This document shows positions 34,844 through 45,173 of a DNA stretch of 64,000 nt, one piece after another. Numbering within the stretch: the stretch's first letter is position 1; each line of letters starts with the position of its first letter. The notes below the pieces were generated by a model. That model did not search any database and had not been told where the DNA came from. It worked only from the letters and a program-made list of their open reading frames with translations. Source of the DNA: JABABV01 sp965222755 (GTDB lineage: Bacteria; Bacillota_I; Bacilli_A; Mycoplasmatales; JABABV01); NCBI GenBank assembly GCA_965222755.1, contig CBDCUK010000001.1, positions 558,001-622,000 on the forward strand. Reading direction: 5' to 3'. A program made the position numbers and the translations under genes.

Positions 34844-34874
34844 CTAATTACTATTATGTAATAATAGTAATTAG
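34844..34874. repeat. 14-bp perfect inverted repeat at oriC
   Basis: CTAATTACTATTAT, spacer GTA, then its exact reverse complement. No T-run follows, so it does not look like a terminator. Confidence 0.85.
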
Positions 34875-34987
34875 AGTTAGGTAAAAAAATAAGTTTTCAA
34901 CACTACTAACATCCCTAATAATAATAATTATACTGTAAATATAAAATGGAAATTTTTTTCAAAATCAAAATTACGAGGTATAACATA

Positions 34988-36106
34988 ATGAATATAAAAA
35001 TAAAAAGAACTCTTTTATTGAGTTCACTAACTAACGTTGCTAAAGTTATTAATTATAATAATATTATCAACTCTCTTAAAGGAGTTTTGTTTGATATCAA
35101 AAATGATAAAATCATTCTAACTGCTTCTAATGGAGTTTTATCTATTAAAGAATTTATTTTGTTTAATAAAAAAAACTTAATTGTTAAAGATGAAGGAAAC
35201 TTTATTATTAAACCTAACTACCTAATTAATATTTTAAAGAAAATTGATAATGACTTTGTTGAATTAGAATATCAAGCAGATAAAAATAAAATAATTATTA
35301 AATCTGAAAATTTAAAAATGGAACTAAATACAATTCAAGATCATGACTTCCCAATTATTAATATTGAAAATACTGGTAAGAAATTAACGATTCCATTAAA
35401 AGAATTTAAAAATCGAATTAATGAAATTATCTTTGCTAGTGATGTTGATAATAAGAGAATCATTTTAAATTGTGTTAACTTTAATTTTAATAAGAATCAG
35501 ATTTTCATTACAGCAACTGATTCTTATCGTTTAGCTCATAGTAATATTATTTCTGATACTGAGTTTGATTTCAACTTTTCAGTTTTATCAAAAATTATTA
35601 ATGATGTTTTAAGAATTTTAAATAATGACAGTGGCGATTTAATTTTATATATCAGTAGTAATTTTATTACAATTAACTACAATACCCTTTCACTAAAAAT
35701 TAAAAAAGTTCAGGGTGAATATCCGGATGTTAAAAATTTAATTCCAGAATCTTTTTCAACAGAATTAATCATTGATACAAAAGATTTGAATAAAGTTATT
35801 AACCGTATGGAAATATTTAATACAAATAATGTTTCAACAATTTTATTAAATATTGATCAAGAACGCATCATTATCAAAAATAATCAATTCGAAGTTGGTA
35901 ATATTGAAGAAACATTAATCAACTTTAAATTTAATGGTAAGCCTTTAGAAATTAGTTTTAATCTAAAATTTTTAAAAGATGCTATCCATGCATTTGATGC
36001 TAAAAAAATATCAATGCGCTTAAACAATCACACAAAACCAGCGCTAATCACAAGTACTGAAAAAACTTGATTAAAACAATTAATTTTACCAATTAGAACT
36101 TTTTAA
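34988..36106 (+). CDS. dnaN: DNA polymerase III sliding clamp (beta subunit)
   Basis: DnaN (372 residues, normal length) forms the ring clamp that tethers the replicative polymerase. It has the three-fold clamp architecture: domain 1 with LTASNGVLSIKEFI and IKPNYLINILKKI, domain 2 with ATDSYRLAHSNI (the conserved family motif), and domain 3 ending TWLKQLILPIRTF, close to the canonical PMRL-type C-terminus. The ATG at 34988 is chosen because ACGAGG lies upstream and matches family length; an in-frame ATG at 34946 would add 14 residues. A TGA at 36068 encodes Trp. It follows dnaA across the oriC gap. Confidence 0.97.
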
Positions 36107-36126
36107 GTATTTTTTTAATTAAGTTA

Positions 36127-36155
36127 TTGACATCTTATAATTTTTATTTTATAAT
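36127..36155 (+). promoter_or_regulatory. tracrRNA promoter (perfect consensus)
   Basis: TTGACA (36127-36132), 17-base spacer, TATAAT (36150-36155). Transcription should begin near 36162. Confidence 0.85.
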
Positions 36156-36161
36156 GAATAT

Positions 36162-36264
36162 GTAAATTTTAATTAATTTGCAAGAGTGTATAAGTATTGT
36201 ATTCGACTAAAATAAAGCGCTGCTTTTTAGCAGCTGCTGAATTTGCCCCCTCGGGGGTTTTTTT
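36162..36264 (+). ncRNA. tracrRNA
   Basis: The anti-repeat at 36178-36213 matches the reverse complement of the CRISPR repeat at 29 of 36 positions, including the runs AAGAGTGTATAA and TATTGTAT and the final GACTAAAA. Mismatches at the TATAGG/TATTCG position would give the internal bulge typical of crRNA:tracrRNA duplexes. A nexus-like stem (GCTGC...GCAGC, 36220-36235) and a terminal hairpin CCCCC/GGGGG followed by seven T (36246-36264) complete the RNA. It is expressed on the plus strand, 5' of cas1. Confidence 0.9.
36245..36264 (+). terminator. tracrRNA terminator
   Basis: GCCCCCTCGGGGG followed by TTTTTTT. This is an unusually GC-rich element in this genome. Confidence 0.85.
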
Positions 36265-36270
36265 ATGCGG

Positions 36271-36276
36271 TATAAT
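36271..36276 (+). promoter_or_regulatory. Candidate cas1 -10 element
   Basis: TATAAT seven bases before the cas1 ATG and just after the tracrRNA terminator. No ribosome site lies between, so the cas1 message could be leaderless. Confidence 0.45.
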
Positions 36277-36282
36277 TTAAAT

Positions 36283-37155
36283 ATGGGATGAAAAATTATT
36301 AATATAGAGCATGCTTATAGTGCTAAAGTATATTTAGATAATTTATTAATTACTGAAGAAAGAGGTAATTATACAATACCGTTAAATGACATTGATACTT
36401 TAATCATTAATAGTTATAAATTAATGCTTAGTGGTCGTGTCATATCAAAAGCAATTGAAAATAATATCAATATAATAATATGTAATGAAAAACATATTCC
36501 AGTTGGACAATTAATTAATTTAAATGGTCATTTTAAAACTTTAAAAATTTTTGAAGCGCAATTAAATTGGAAAAAAAGTTTTAAAATGGATTTTTGAAAA
36601 TCAATAATAGCAAATAAAATTAGAAACCAACAAACAATTATTAGGAAAATTAACCCTGATAGCAGAATCATTGAACTATTCAATAAGTATATTGCTGAAA
36701 TTAAATCAGGCGATGTTACTAATCGTGAAGGCCATGCTGCTAAAGTTTATTTTAATGCTGTTTTTGAAAATGGTTTTCGGCGTTTTAATGAAGACCAAAT
36801 TAATAGTGTCTTAAATTATGGTTACACTATTTTGAGGTCTTATGTTTGTCGGAGCATCATTCAAAAAGGCCTTGATCCAAGAATATCTTTTTTTCATAAA
36901 TCACAAGGTAATTTTTATGCTTTAGCTAGTGATTTGATGGAACCGTTTCGACCTTTTGTAGATTGATGAGTGCTGAAAAACTTTAATCAAAATTTTTTAT
37001 TTACGAGTGAAATAAAAAAAGAAATCATTAAGCATTTTAATAGTAAAGTTAAAATCGGTAATAAAGAATATTTCATTAGTAATGCAATTGATTTGTTAAT
37101 TGATAATTTAATTAACAAATCAGAATATACAGAAATAATTTTAAATGAGTTATAG
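36283..37155 (+). CDS. cas1: CRISPR-associated integrase Cas1 (type II)
   Basis: Cas1 (290 residues) integrates new spacers with Cas2. The metal-binding catalytic residues are visible: Glu149 in NREGHAAKVYF, His205 in ISFFHKSQGNF and Asp217/Glu220 in SDLMEPFRPFVD. The N-terminal beta domain (WKIINIEHAYSAKVYLDN) and TLIINSYKLMLSGRVISKAI match type II Cas1. Length is typical for type II. Two consecutive TGA (DWWVL) encode Trp. There is no clear ribosome site. It overlaps cas2 by 11 bp, so cas1 and cas2 are translationally coupled. Confidence 0.95.
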
Positions 37156-37468
37156 AATTATGCGATTATTACTATTTTATGATTTACCACAAAAGGAAGA
37201 TAGCGATAAACGTTATTATTTACATTTTCGTAATTGATTATTAAGAAATGGTTTCTTTATGATTCAATACTTAATTTATGTAAAAGTTTGTCAAAATCAC
37301 AATAATGCTAAATTACAAATGAAACGTGTTTCTCAAAATTTACCACTAAAAGGAAATATTAGATTATTAGTTTTAACAGAAAAACAATATACAAATATGA
37401 AAATATTATCTGGTAAAAAATTTTTACAAGAAGAAGTTTCTAATGATTCAAGATATTTGGAGGTATAA
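37145..37468 (+). CDS. cas2: CRISPR-associated Cas2 (type II)
   Basis: A 107-residue ferredoxin-like protein that dimerises and bridges Cas1 dimers. YRIMRLLLFYDLPQKEDSDK contains the first strand and the conserved acidic FYDLP motif of type II Cas2, and the body RYYLHFRNWLLRNGFFMIQY is the family helix. Length is normal. Its ATG overlaps the end of cas1 by 11 bp, and the csn2-like gene starts at the next base after its stop, with the GGAGG ribosome site lying inside cas2. All three are therefore one operon. Confidence 0.95.
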
Positions 37469-38284
37469 ATGATTAAGTTTCGATATAATAATTTTTTATA
37501 TGAAATTAATGGCATATTTAAATATTTTGTAACACCAATTAATAAAAAAGTCTTTTTCAACTTTAGTAAACAACTACGTAATGTTAAAGATCATGAAGTT
37601 TATTTAAATGAACATAAGCTAGATGATAAGTATAGTGTTGTTCGATATATTGAACTAAATCATGATTTTTTTAATATTGGTGATATTAAAAAAAATAAAT
37701 TAATCAAAGAATTTCTTTATAGTTTTTTCAATAATAATTTTCATGATATTTTAAATGAAAGAGCTATTGTTGAAAAAATTGAAAACATTAATGAAAAGAT
37801 TCCTAAATTGGAGTTTTTATATAATGATAATTTAAAGAAAATCATTGATGTTATTTTTACTACAAGAAATCACATTGCTAGTTATTATGATTTTGCATTA
37901 ATGCAAATGGAATTATTCCGCTATTGTCATAGTGATAATACTTTAATTGTAATTGAGTTTCCTGAAAATTATCTAACAGAAGCAGAAATTATCCATTTAA
38001 TTAAAGTTGCTAAAAATCATAATTTTGAAATTTTGATTTTTACAAATATTCCTTTTGTTTTTGTTGAAGATAATATGGAATTAGAAAGTATTAACTTTTT
38101 CAATAAGCAAGAAACCGATTTTATTAATGGAATTCAAAATTATGAAGTTTTTCTTAATTATTTAGAAGAAAATAGCGATTATAATAATTGGGAAGAAATA
38201 ATTTTGGCATTAAAAAAATCACTACCATTAAACCTGATTGGTAACGATCAATTCGAGCAGCTATTCAAAAAATTATTCTATTAA
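37469..38284 (+). CDS. csn2: Csn2-like type II-A adaptation protein
   Basis: A 271-residue protein, longer than classical Csn2 (about 220). Csn2 forms a DNA-end-binding ring needed for spacer acquisition. Direct similarity is low, but the pattern fits: a strand-rich start with YEINGIFKYFVTPINKK, a long helical insertion, and a C-terminal domain with TLIVIEFPENYLTEAEIIHL followed by NFEILIFTNIPF, which mirrors the Csn2 strand-helix-strand core. No catalytic motif is visible. The start has GGAGG upstream and the gene ends 16 bp before the first repeat. Assignment rests on position in the cas1-cas2-X-array order plus that core; a different fourth Cas protein is possible. Confidence 0.75.
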   Translation: MIKFRYNNFLYEINGIFKYFVTPINKKVFFNFSKQLRNVKDHEVYLNEHKLDDKYSVVRYIELNHDFFNIGDIKKNKLIKEFLYSFFNNNFHDILNERAIVEKIENINEKIPKLEFLYNDNLKKIIDVIFTTRNHIASYYDFALMQMELFRYCHSDNTLIVIEFPENYLTEAEIIHLIKVAKNHNFEILIFTNIPFVFVEDNMELESINFFNKQETDFINGIQNYEVFLNYLEENSDYNNWEEIILALKKSLPLNLIGNDQFEQLFKKLFY

Positions 38285-38300
38285 TCTACTTGCATTTGAG
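38285..38300 (+). promoter_or_regulatory. CRISPR leader with leader-anchoring motif
   Basis: Only 16 bp separate the csn2-like stop from the first repeat. Its last seven bases are ATTTGAG (38294-38300), identical to the leader-anchoring sequence that directs type II-A spacer integration. Confidence 0.75.
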
Positions 38301-39651
38301 GTTTTAGTCCTATACAATATTTATACACTCTTAAACCTGATGTACCAGCGGAAACTGAAACACCAGTTTTAGTCCTATACAATATTTATACACTCTTAAA
38401 CTAATCAGTTAGTTTCTATTTTAGATAAAGAGTTTTAGTCCTATACAATATTTATACACTCTTAAACGTAATTTGTGCGAATTCCTCTCCCGCTTTTGTT
38501 TTAGTCCTATACAATATTTATACACTCTTAAACCTGAAATGGACTATCAACTTAAAGATGTTGTTTTAGTCCTATACAATATTTATACACTCTTAAACTA
38601 AATGATGATAAAATAGGTGTATTTCTATGTTTTAGTCCTATACAATATTTATACACTCTTAAACTATTTTGTTTTACAATACCTTCCAAATTTTGTTTTA
38701 GTCCTATACAATATTTATACACTCTTAAACACTGACATTGTATTAATGTAGGGTAATCAAGTTTTAGTCCTATACAATATTTATACACTCTTAAACGAAG
38801 CAGAATTAGGTTAAAATGTGTTGAGAGTTTTAGTCCTATACAATATTTATACACTCTTAAACTTTAGGACAACAAATAGAAAAATGAAAGTCGTTTTAGT
38901 CCTATACAATATTTATACACTCTTAAACTTTTAAATTTATTCCATCAATATATGACGGTTTTAGTCCTATACAATATTTATACACTCTTAAACATATATA
39001 CCATTTGGTAAAATGCCCCGTCCGTTTTAGTCCTATACAATATTTATACACTCTTAAACAAGTTTAGCAGTAAGAATGAGGAGTATCAGTTTTAGTCCTA
39101 TACAATATTTATACACTCTTAAACTTTAAATGGTACTTACAAGAACACAACTTCGTTTTAGTCCTATACAATATTTATACACTCTTAAACTTTGAAATCC
39201 TTGTCCGTCTCGCAATGTTAGTTTTAGTCCTATACAATATTTATACACTCTTAAACTATTTAACACTCTCGGGTATGTTTTCACGGTTTTAGTCCTATAC
39301 AATATTTATACACTCTTAAACTAGCGAGTAGGTGTGAGGCGAAGTTATGCGGTTTTAGTCCTATACAATATTTATACACTCTTAAACTTTTCAAGTCGGT
39401 ATTTCGTAATTCTAATAGTTTTAGTCCTATACAATATTTATACACTCTTAAACCATAAATACTTCTGAGACTTTATCTTTGTAGTTTTAGTCCTATACAA
39501 TATTTATACACTCTTAAACTCTATAAAATATTAACCAATAGGCATAGATGTTTTAGTCCTATACAATATTTATACACTCTTAAACTTTTGTTAAAGTACC
39601 GTCCCCTTCAATTACGTTTTAGTCCTATACAATATTTATACACTCTTAATT
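38301..39651 (+). CRISPR. CRISPR array, 21 repeats and 20 spacers
   Basis: The 36-bp repeat begins GTTTTAGTCCTATACAAT and ends TATACACTCTTAAAC. The first 20 copies are identical. Spacers are 29 or 30 bp (spacers 1, 4, 10, 12 and 15 are 29 bp). Repeat 21 (39616-39651) ends CTTAATT instead of CTTAAAC, the normal decay at the leader-distal end. The leader is therefore on the csn2 side, new spacers should enter at 38300, and the array reads toward cas9. Repeat start GTTTTAG and the length are typical for type II. Spacers show no match to other window sequence that I could see. Confidence 0.97.
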
Positions 39652-39681
39652 TTGAAAAAGAGATGATAAATATGGTATAGT
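39652..39681 (+). promoter_or_regulatory. cas9 promoter
   Basis: TTGAAA (39652-39657), 18-base spacer, TATAGT (39676-39681). The -35 begins at the base after the last repeat. Confidence 0.65.
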
Positions 39682-39735
39682 TTTTTTATATTTTAAAACT
39701 AGTTCAAATAAAAATAAAAAGAGGGTACAAATATT

Positions 39736-42700
39736 ATGAATAATAATAAAAAATATAATATTGGTCTAGATATAGGTATCGGATCAGTTGGTTGAGCTAT
39801 TCTTGATACTGATAATGTAGTAATTGAAAAAGGAGTAAGATTATTTAATTCTGGAAGTACAGATGATAATCAAGACCGCAGAAAAGCAAGAGGGGCTAGA
39901 CGTTTAATGAGACGTCGAAGATTTCGTTTAGATAATTTTATAAAATTAGCAAAGCGTTACAACTTATTTGTTGGGGGTAATAATTTTGAAGAAACTAAAA
40001 AAATCTTTGAAAATATATTATCTAGATATACAGAAACTTTATTAATAAGAAATAAAGCTATAAAATCAGAAGTTAGCAAAGAAGAAGTTATTGTAGCTTT
40101 GTATAATATTTTAAAACATCGTGGATACACTTATTTAAATGCTGAAGATTTTGAAAAAACAACAAATAAAGATGTCATACCATGTGTTGAACAATTAAAA
40201 TTCTTCAAAGAAAATAATTATTATCGTGGCAGCAACAAAGTATTACCTTCGACTAAAAAAGAAGATGCTATAAATAATAATAGTAATTTTAGTATTTATA
40301 ATTATGAAAAAGAAGTAAATTTAATATTTTCTGCTAATAAAAATATTTTAAATTCAGATTTTCAAAAAGAATATATTTATAAATTAAAAAACATCCGTAA
40401 ATTTTGACAAGGTCCTGGAAGTAAAAATAGTCCTACTGAATTTGGTTTATACCAAAATGTAGATGGAAAAATAGAAAAACCATTTGAAAAATTATATTTT
40501 AAAAACATTGGAAAATGTTCTGTTTTCGAAGAAGAAAATCGCGCTTCTAAATTTTCTTTTAGTGCTGAATTATTTAATTTATTAAATGATTTTAACAACA
40601 TATTTTTTTCGACTACTAATAATAAATTTTCTAAAATAAAACCAGTAAAATTATCAACAGAAGATAAAACAATATTATTACTAAAAGTTTTTAAACCTGG
40701 AAAATCAATGAGTAACATCAATGAAAAAGATATTATTAAACTTTTTAATATTAATAAAAATGTTGACAAAGATTTATTACCTAATTATAAATTAGGAGGA
40801 TTTCGCATTGATCCTAAAGGGAAATTTCTTATAACTAAATTAGAAGGTTATAAAGAAATTGTTAAGAAATTATTTGATCTAAAATTAATTAAAATAAATT
40901 TTGATCCTTTATTAGAAACTAATACTAATTTTTTAAATGAAATGGCATTTATTTTAAGTAATTTTGAATCAGTTGATGAAAGAATAGAAGAAATCAAAAA
41001 CTATTGAGAAGAAGAAAATAAAATATTATTCAATAATATAGAAGAAATTAAAAGTTTTTCAACATTAAAATGAACATCTAAAACAGGAACTCATAGTCTA
41101 TCAATTAAAGCTTTAGAAACATTTAATACACCATTATTAAATTCTAACGAAAATTTTGCACAATTAAAATCAAAATTTCAAAGCACAAGTACAAGAGGAA
41201 AAGAATTAAAAAAATATAAATATATTCCTTTAAATAAAGATAATAAATTTATAAATAGTTATATGGATTTTATGCCATACTCAGTTATCATATCTTTTAA
41301 AGAGTCTATTAAAGTAATTAATGCTTTATGAAAAAAATATGATATCAACAATAACGATAATATTGTTATTGAATTAGCGCGTGAGAAAAATGATAAAGAA
41401 AAAAGAGAAACAATTAAATTCCTACAAGGATTAAATGGCGATAGAAATAAAATTATTAAGGATTTATTAGAAGGAATTGAAAAACCAAGTCCAACATTAA
41501 GACGTAAATTATTTTTATATTTACAACAAAATGGAATAGATATTTACAGCGGTAAATGCTTAGATATTAATATGATTAAAAATGATAATTTTTATTCAGA
41601 AATTGATCATATTATTCCTCGATCAGTTCATTTTGACGATTCTTATAATAATACAGTTTTAACATTAACTGGTCACAATCAAAGCAAAGGAAATCAAACT
41701 CCATATGCTTGAGTTAAAAGTGGGACAGCTCCATTTAAAAATTGAAGTGCATTTAAAGATTCTGTTAAAAAAACATTAGAATCAACTAATATTGGTGGTA
41801 AAAAAGCCATTAAAACAAAATTAGATTACTTAAATTTTGAAGAAGATATCACTAAATATGATGTTCAATTAGGTTTTATTAATCGAAATTTAGTAGATAC
41901 TAGATGAACTACAAAATCAATTTTAAATTTATTAAAAGATTTTGTATCGATTAAAAATTATGATATTAAAGTTAAAAACATTAATGGTAAAATGACAAAT
42001 TTTGTACGTAAATATTTAAAAATCCGTAAAGATCGTGATGTTTATAGTCATCATGCATTCGATGCATCTTTAATTGTTTTTGCACTAACTGCTAATAAAA
42101 ATGTGCAGCATTTAGTAGATGATATTGAAACTGTCGATAACAATTTAGTTAATAATAACACTGGAGAAGTTTTAGATTATAATAGCGATACTTTATTCAA
42201 TAGTAGTCAAATTATAGATTTTAAAAACTCTTTAATAACAACTGATACAAAATTTAGTTTTAAAAAACGAATTAAAAGAAACATTAATCTTACTAATGCA
42301 ACAGTTTATGCAACTAAAGAAATAAATCATAAAACTTACAAAATGACTAAAATGAATATTTACACTGAAAAATTACCAAATTTAGAAAAATATTTTGGTA
42401 AAAATCCTAAAGATAAAAATAACTTATTGATGTTAGCATCGAAACCACAAAATACAGTGGCTTATAATCAGTTAAATGAAATTTTTATTAGTACTTTAGA
42501 AGAAATTCAAGCTGATCCAAAATTAAAAAATAAAAATCCATTTACTTATTTTTGTGAGAAAAATAATTTAAATTATATTAGTCGAAAAAATTCTAAAAAT
42601 CTTAACAATCCAATCAAGAATATTAAGATTAAAACTAGTGATGAAATTACACCTCAAAAGAAATTAATGTCTGTTAATAAAACTTCTTTTAAAGAAAGTT

Positions 42701-43074
42701 TTGGTTGATTAAGAGTAGACATTTATCAAGATAATTTAGGAAAAATAGTTCCAATTAGAATTGATTGAACAACTGCTAGGTTTCCTTTAAGTCAAGAAGA
42801 TCCTATGGCAACAGTTAATAATAAATATAGAAATCTTGTAGAAAATAAAAAATTATTATTTATTATTAATCGTGGAGATATTTTTATAAATAATAATACA
42901 AAAGAAAAATTTATTATTTCTGGATACAGCGAAAGAAAAGATACAAATATGATAGAAATAAAATATTTAAATAGAAAAACAGAAAAAAGAATGAGCATTT
43001 CTTTCAACACTTTCATGAAAGAATACTCAAAAGTTGAGTTAGATGTCCTAGGTAAAATAGTCTATAAATATTAA
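39736..43074 (+). CDS. cas9: Cas9 RNA-guided endonuclease (compact, 1112 residues)
   Basis: Cas9 cuts DNA matching the crRNA spacer. All catalytic elements are visible: RuvC-I NIGLDIGIGSVGWAI with Asp12; the Arg-rich bridge helix RRKARGARRLMRRRRFRLDN (residues about 47-66); RuvC-II NIVIELAREKND with Glu546; HNH EIDHIIPRSVHFDDSYNN with Asp624 and His625; RuvC-III YSHHAFDASLIVF with Asp776. At 1112 residues it is in the compact size class. The ribosome site is GAGGG and the frame is uninterrupted with TGA as Trp. It is downstream of the array with its own promoter, separate from cas1-cas2-csn2. Confidence 0.97.
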
Positions 43075-43121
43075 AAAAATTCATAGAATTAGTAATCAAA
43101 TAATATATTAATTTTATTGTT

Positions 43122-43149
43122 TTGATAAACTATGAAAAAATGTTAAAAT
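43122..43149 (+). promoter_or_regulatory. Candidate gyrBA promoter
   Basis: TTGATA (43122-43127), 16-base spacer, TAAAAT (43144-43149), about 90 bases ahead of gyrB. The 167-bp gap from cas9 has no other clear feature. Confidence 0.5.
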
Positions 43150-43241
43150 ATCTATACTGAGTATTAATTATATAGCATTATATAATAACTACTTTTTATA
43201 GATATTTTTTTATTAATATTTTTTTGAAGGAACGTGTCACA

Positions 43242-45149
43242 ATGAAAGTAAATAATGAATATACTTCAGATCAGATTCAAGTTTTAGAAGGCCTAGAAGC
43301 TGTTCGAAAAAGACCGGGTATGTACATTGGTGGAATTGCCGCACGCGGGCTCCATCAATTAGTTTGAGAAATTGTTGATAATTCTATTGATGAAGCACTT
43401 AGTGGGAACTGTGATAAAATCACAATTTCAATTACTGCTCAAAATGAAATTATTGTTTTTGATGATGGACGTGGAATTCCTGTTGGAACTCATAAAAAAA
43501 CAGGAATCTCAACTGTTGAAACTGTTTTCACTATTTTACATGCTGGTGGAAAATTTGGTGGCGATAGTGGTTATAAAGTTTCTGGAGGATTACATGGTGT
43601 TGGGGCATCAGTCGTAAATGCACTATCTAGTTATTTAGAAGTTAACGTTTATCGTGATAATAATAATTATTTCCAAAGATTTATTAATGGTGGAAAAGTT
43701 GAAAACCCATTAAAAATCGTAGGAACAACAAATATCACTGGGACAAAAATTAAGTTTAAACCAGATGCAACAATTTTCACAACAACAGTTTTTGATTACG
43801 AATTATTAAAATCTCGTGTTAAACAATTAGCTTATCTAAACAAAGGTTTAGAATTAACACTAATTGATGAACGCACTAATAAAAAAAATACGTATTGTTT
43901 TGCTGGAGGAGTAAAAGAATATGTTCAAGATATCAATAAAAACCGTACAGTCCTGCATAATAAAGTTGTTTATGCTGAAGGAGAATATAAAGATGTTGTT
44001 GTTGAATTAGCACTGCAATATAATTCAACTTATACAAATCACATTTATTCTTTCTGTAATAATATTAATACGATTGAAGGTGGAACTCATGAAATGGGAT
44101 TCCGTGATGCTTTAGTAAGAATTTTTAATAACTATGCAACTAAGCATAAGTTATTTACAAAAGACGTTACTAGACTTTCAGGAGACGATGTTAAAGAGGG
44201 TATCGTTGCCGTAATTTCAATTAAGCATTTAGATCCAATCTATGAGGGTCAAACAAAAACAAAATTATCAAATCCCGATGTTCGAGGAATTGTTAATAAG
44301 ATTATTTCTGAAAAGTTAGAAGCTTTCCTAATGGAAAATCCTGACTTAGCAAAAACAATCATTAATAAGACGGTCCTAGCTTCCAAAGCTCGTTTAGCAG
44401 CGCTAAGAGCGCGTGAATTAACAAGAAAAACACCACTTAATGATATTGCTTACTTACCTGGTAAATTATCAGATTGTGCATCTAAAAATCCTGTTTTATC
44501 AGAATTATTCATCGTTGAGGGAGACTCAGCTGGTGGAAGTGCCAAACTTGGTCGTAATCGTGAAACACAAGCGATTTTACCATTAAGAGGAAAAGTTATT
44601 AATGTTGAGAAATCAAGAATTGATAAAGTTTTTGCTAATAATGAAATTGGTTGTTTAATTAAAGCGTTTGGAACATCAATCGGAGAAGATTTCCAAATTG
44701 ATAAATTACGCTATCACAAAATTATTATTATGACTGATGCTGATGTTGATGGTTCACATATTAGAACTTTATTATTAACATTTTTATTCCGCTACTTTAA
44801 AGAATTGATCGAGAATGGTTTTGTTTATATTGCTCAACCACCGTTATATAAAATTAAAGTTGGTAAAAAAGGTGAATACGCTTATACAGATCAACAAAAA
44901 GAAATGATTTTAGGAAAAATTGATAAAAAATCACGCATCTCAATTCAACGTTATAAAGGTCTTGGAGAAATGGATGCTTCACAATTGTGAGAAACAACAA
45001 TGGATCCTAACACAAGAACATTACTAAGAGTTGAAATTCAAGATGCTGCTGAAGCTGATAATATTTTTAGTGTTTTAATGGGTAATGATGTATTACCACG
45101 ACGTAAATTTATTCAGAAAAATGCTAGTTATGCGAAAGTAGACGTTTAA
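43242..45149 (+). CDS. gyrB: DNA gyrase subunit B
   Basis: GyrB (635 residues) is the ATPase subunit of gyrase. VLEGLEAVRKRPGMYIGG starts the GHKL ATPase domain, with EIVDNSIDEAL, DDGRGIPVG and GGLHGVGASVVNAL as ATP-binding motifs. The TOPRIM domain has IVEGDSAGGSAKLGR and MTDADVDGSHIRTLLLTF. The C-terminus ends with QRYKGLGEMD, then W(TGA)ETTMDPNTRTLLRV. GAAGGAA precedes the ATG. gyrA follows 24 bp later with its own ribosome site, so the pair is an operon. Confidence 0.98.
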
Positions 45150-45173
45150 GAACGACTACGAAAGGAAAAATAT

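Larger units (their letters stand above)
34758..34987. other. oriC: Right oriC arm (dnaA-dnaN gap)
   Basis: A perfect DnaA box in reverse orientation, TGTGGATAA, is at 34769-34777. Three exact 11-bp tandem copies of ATGTTGATTAA follow (34789-34821), each holding a DnaA-box-like 9-mer in the same orientation. A TTTTCAACA box is at 34894-34902. A 14-bp perfect inverted repeat with a 3-base loop lies at 34844-34874. This is the stronger of the two oriC arms. Confidence 0.8.

Noticed and set aside
38552..38854. Minus-strand ORF with four near-identical YKYCIGLK repeats
   Set aside because: It lies wholly inside the CRISPR array; the repeated residues are translated repeats, not a gene.
39736..43074. 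cas9 appears broken into several ORFs under the standard code
   Set aside because: All breaks are TGA codons in one frame; read as Trp the gene is intact.
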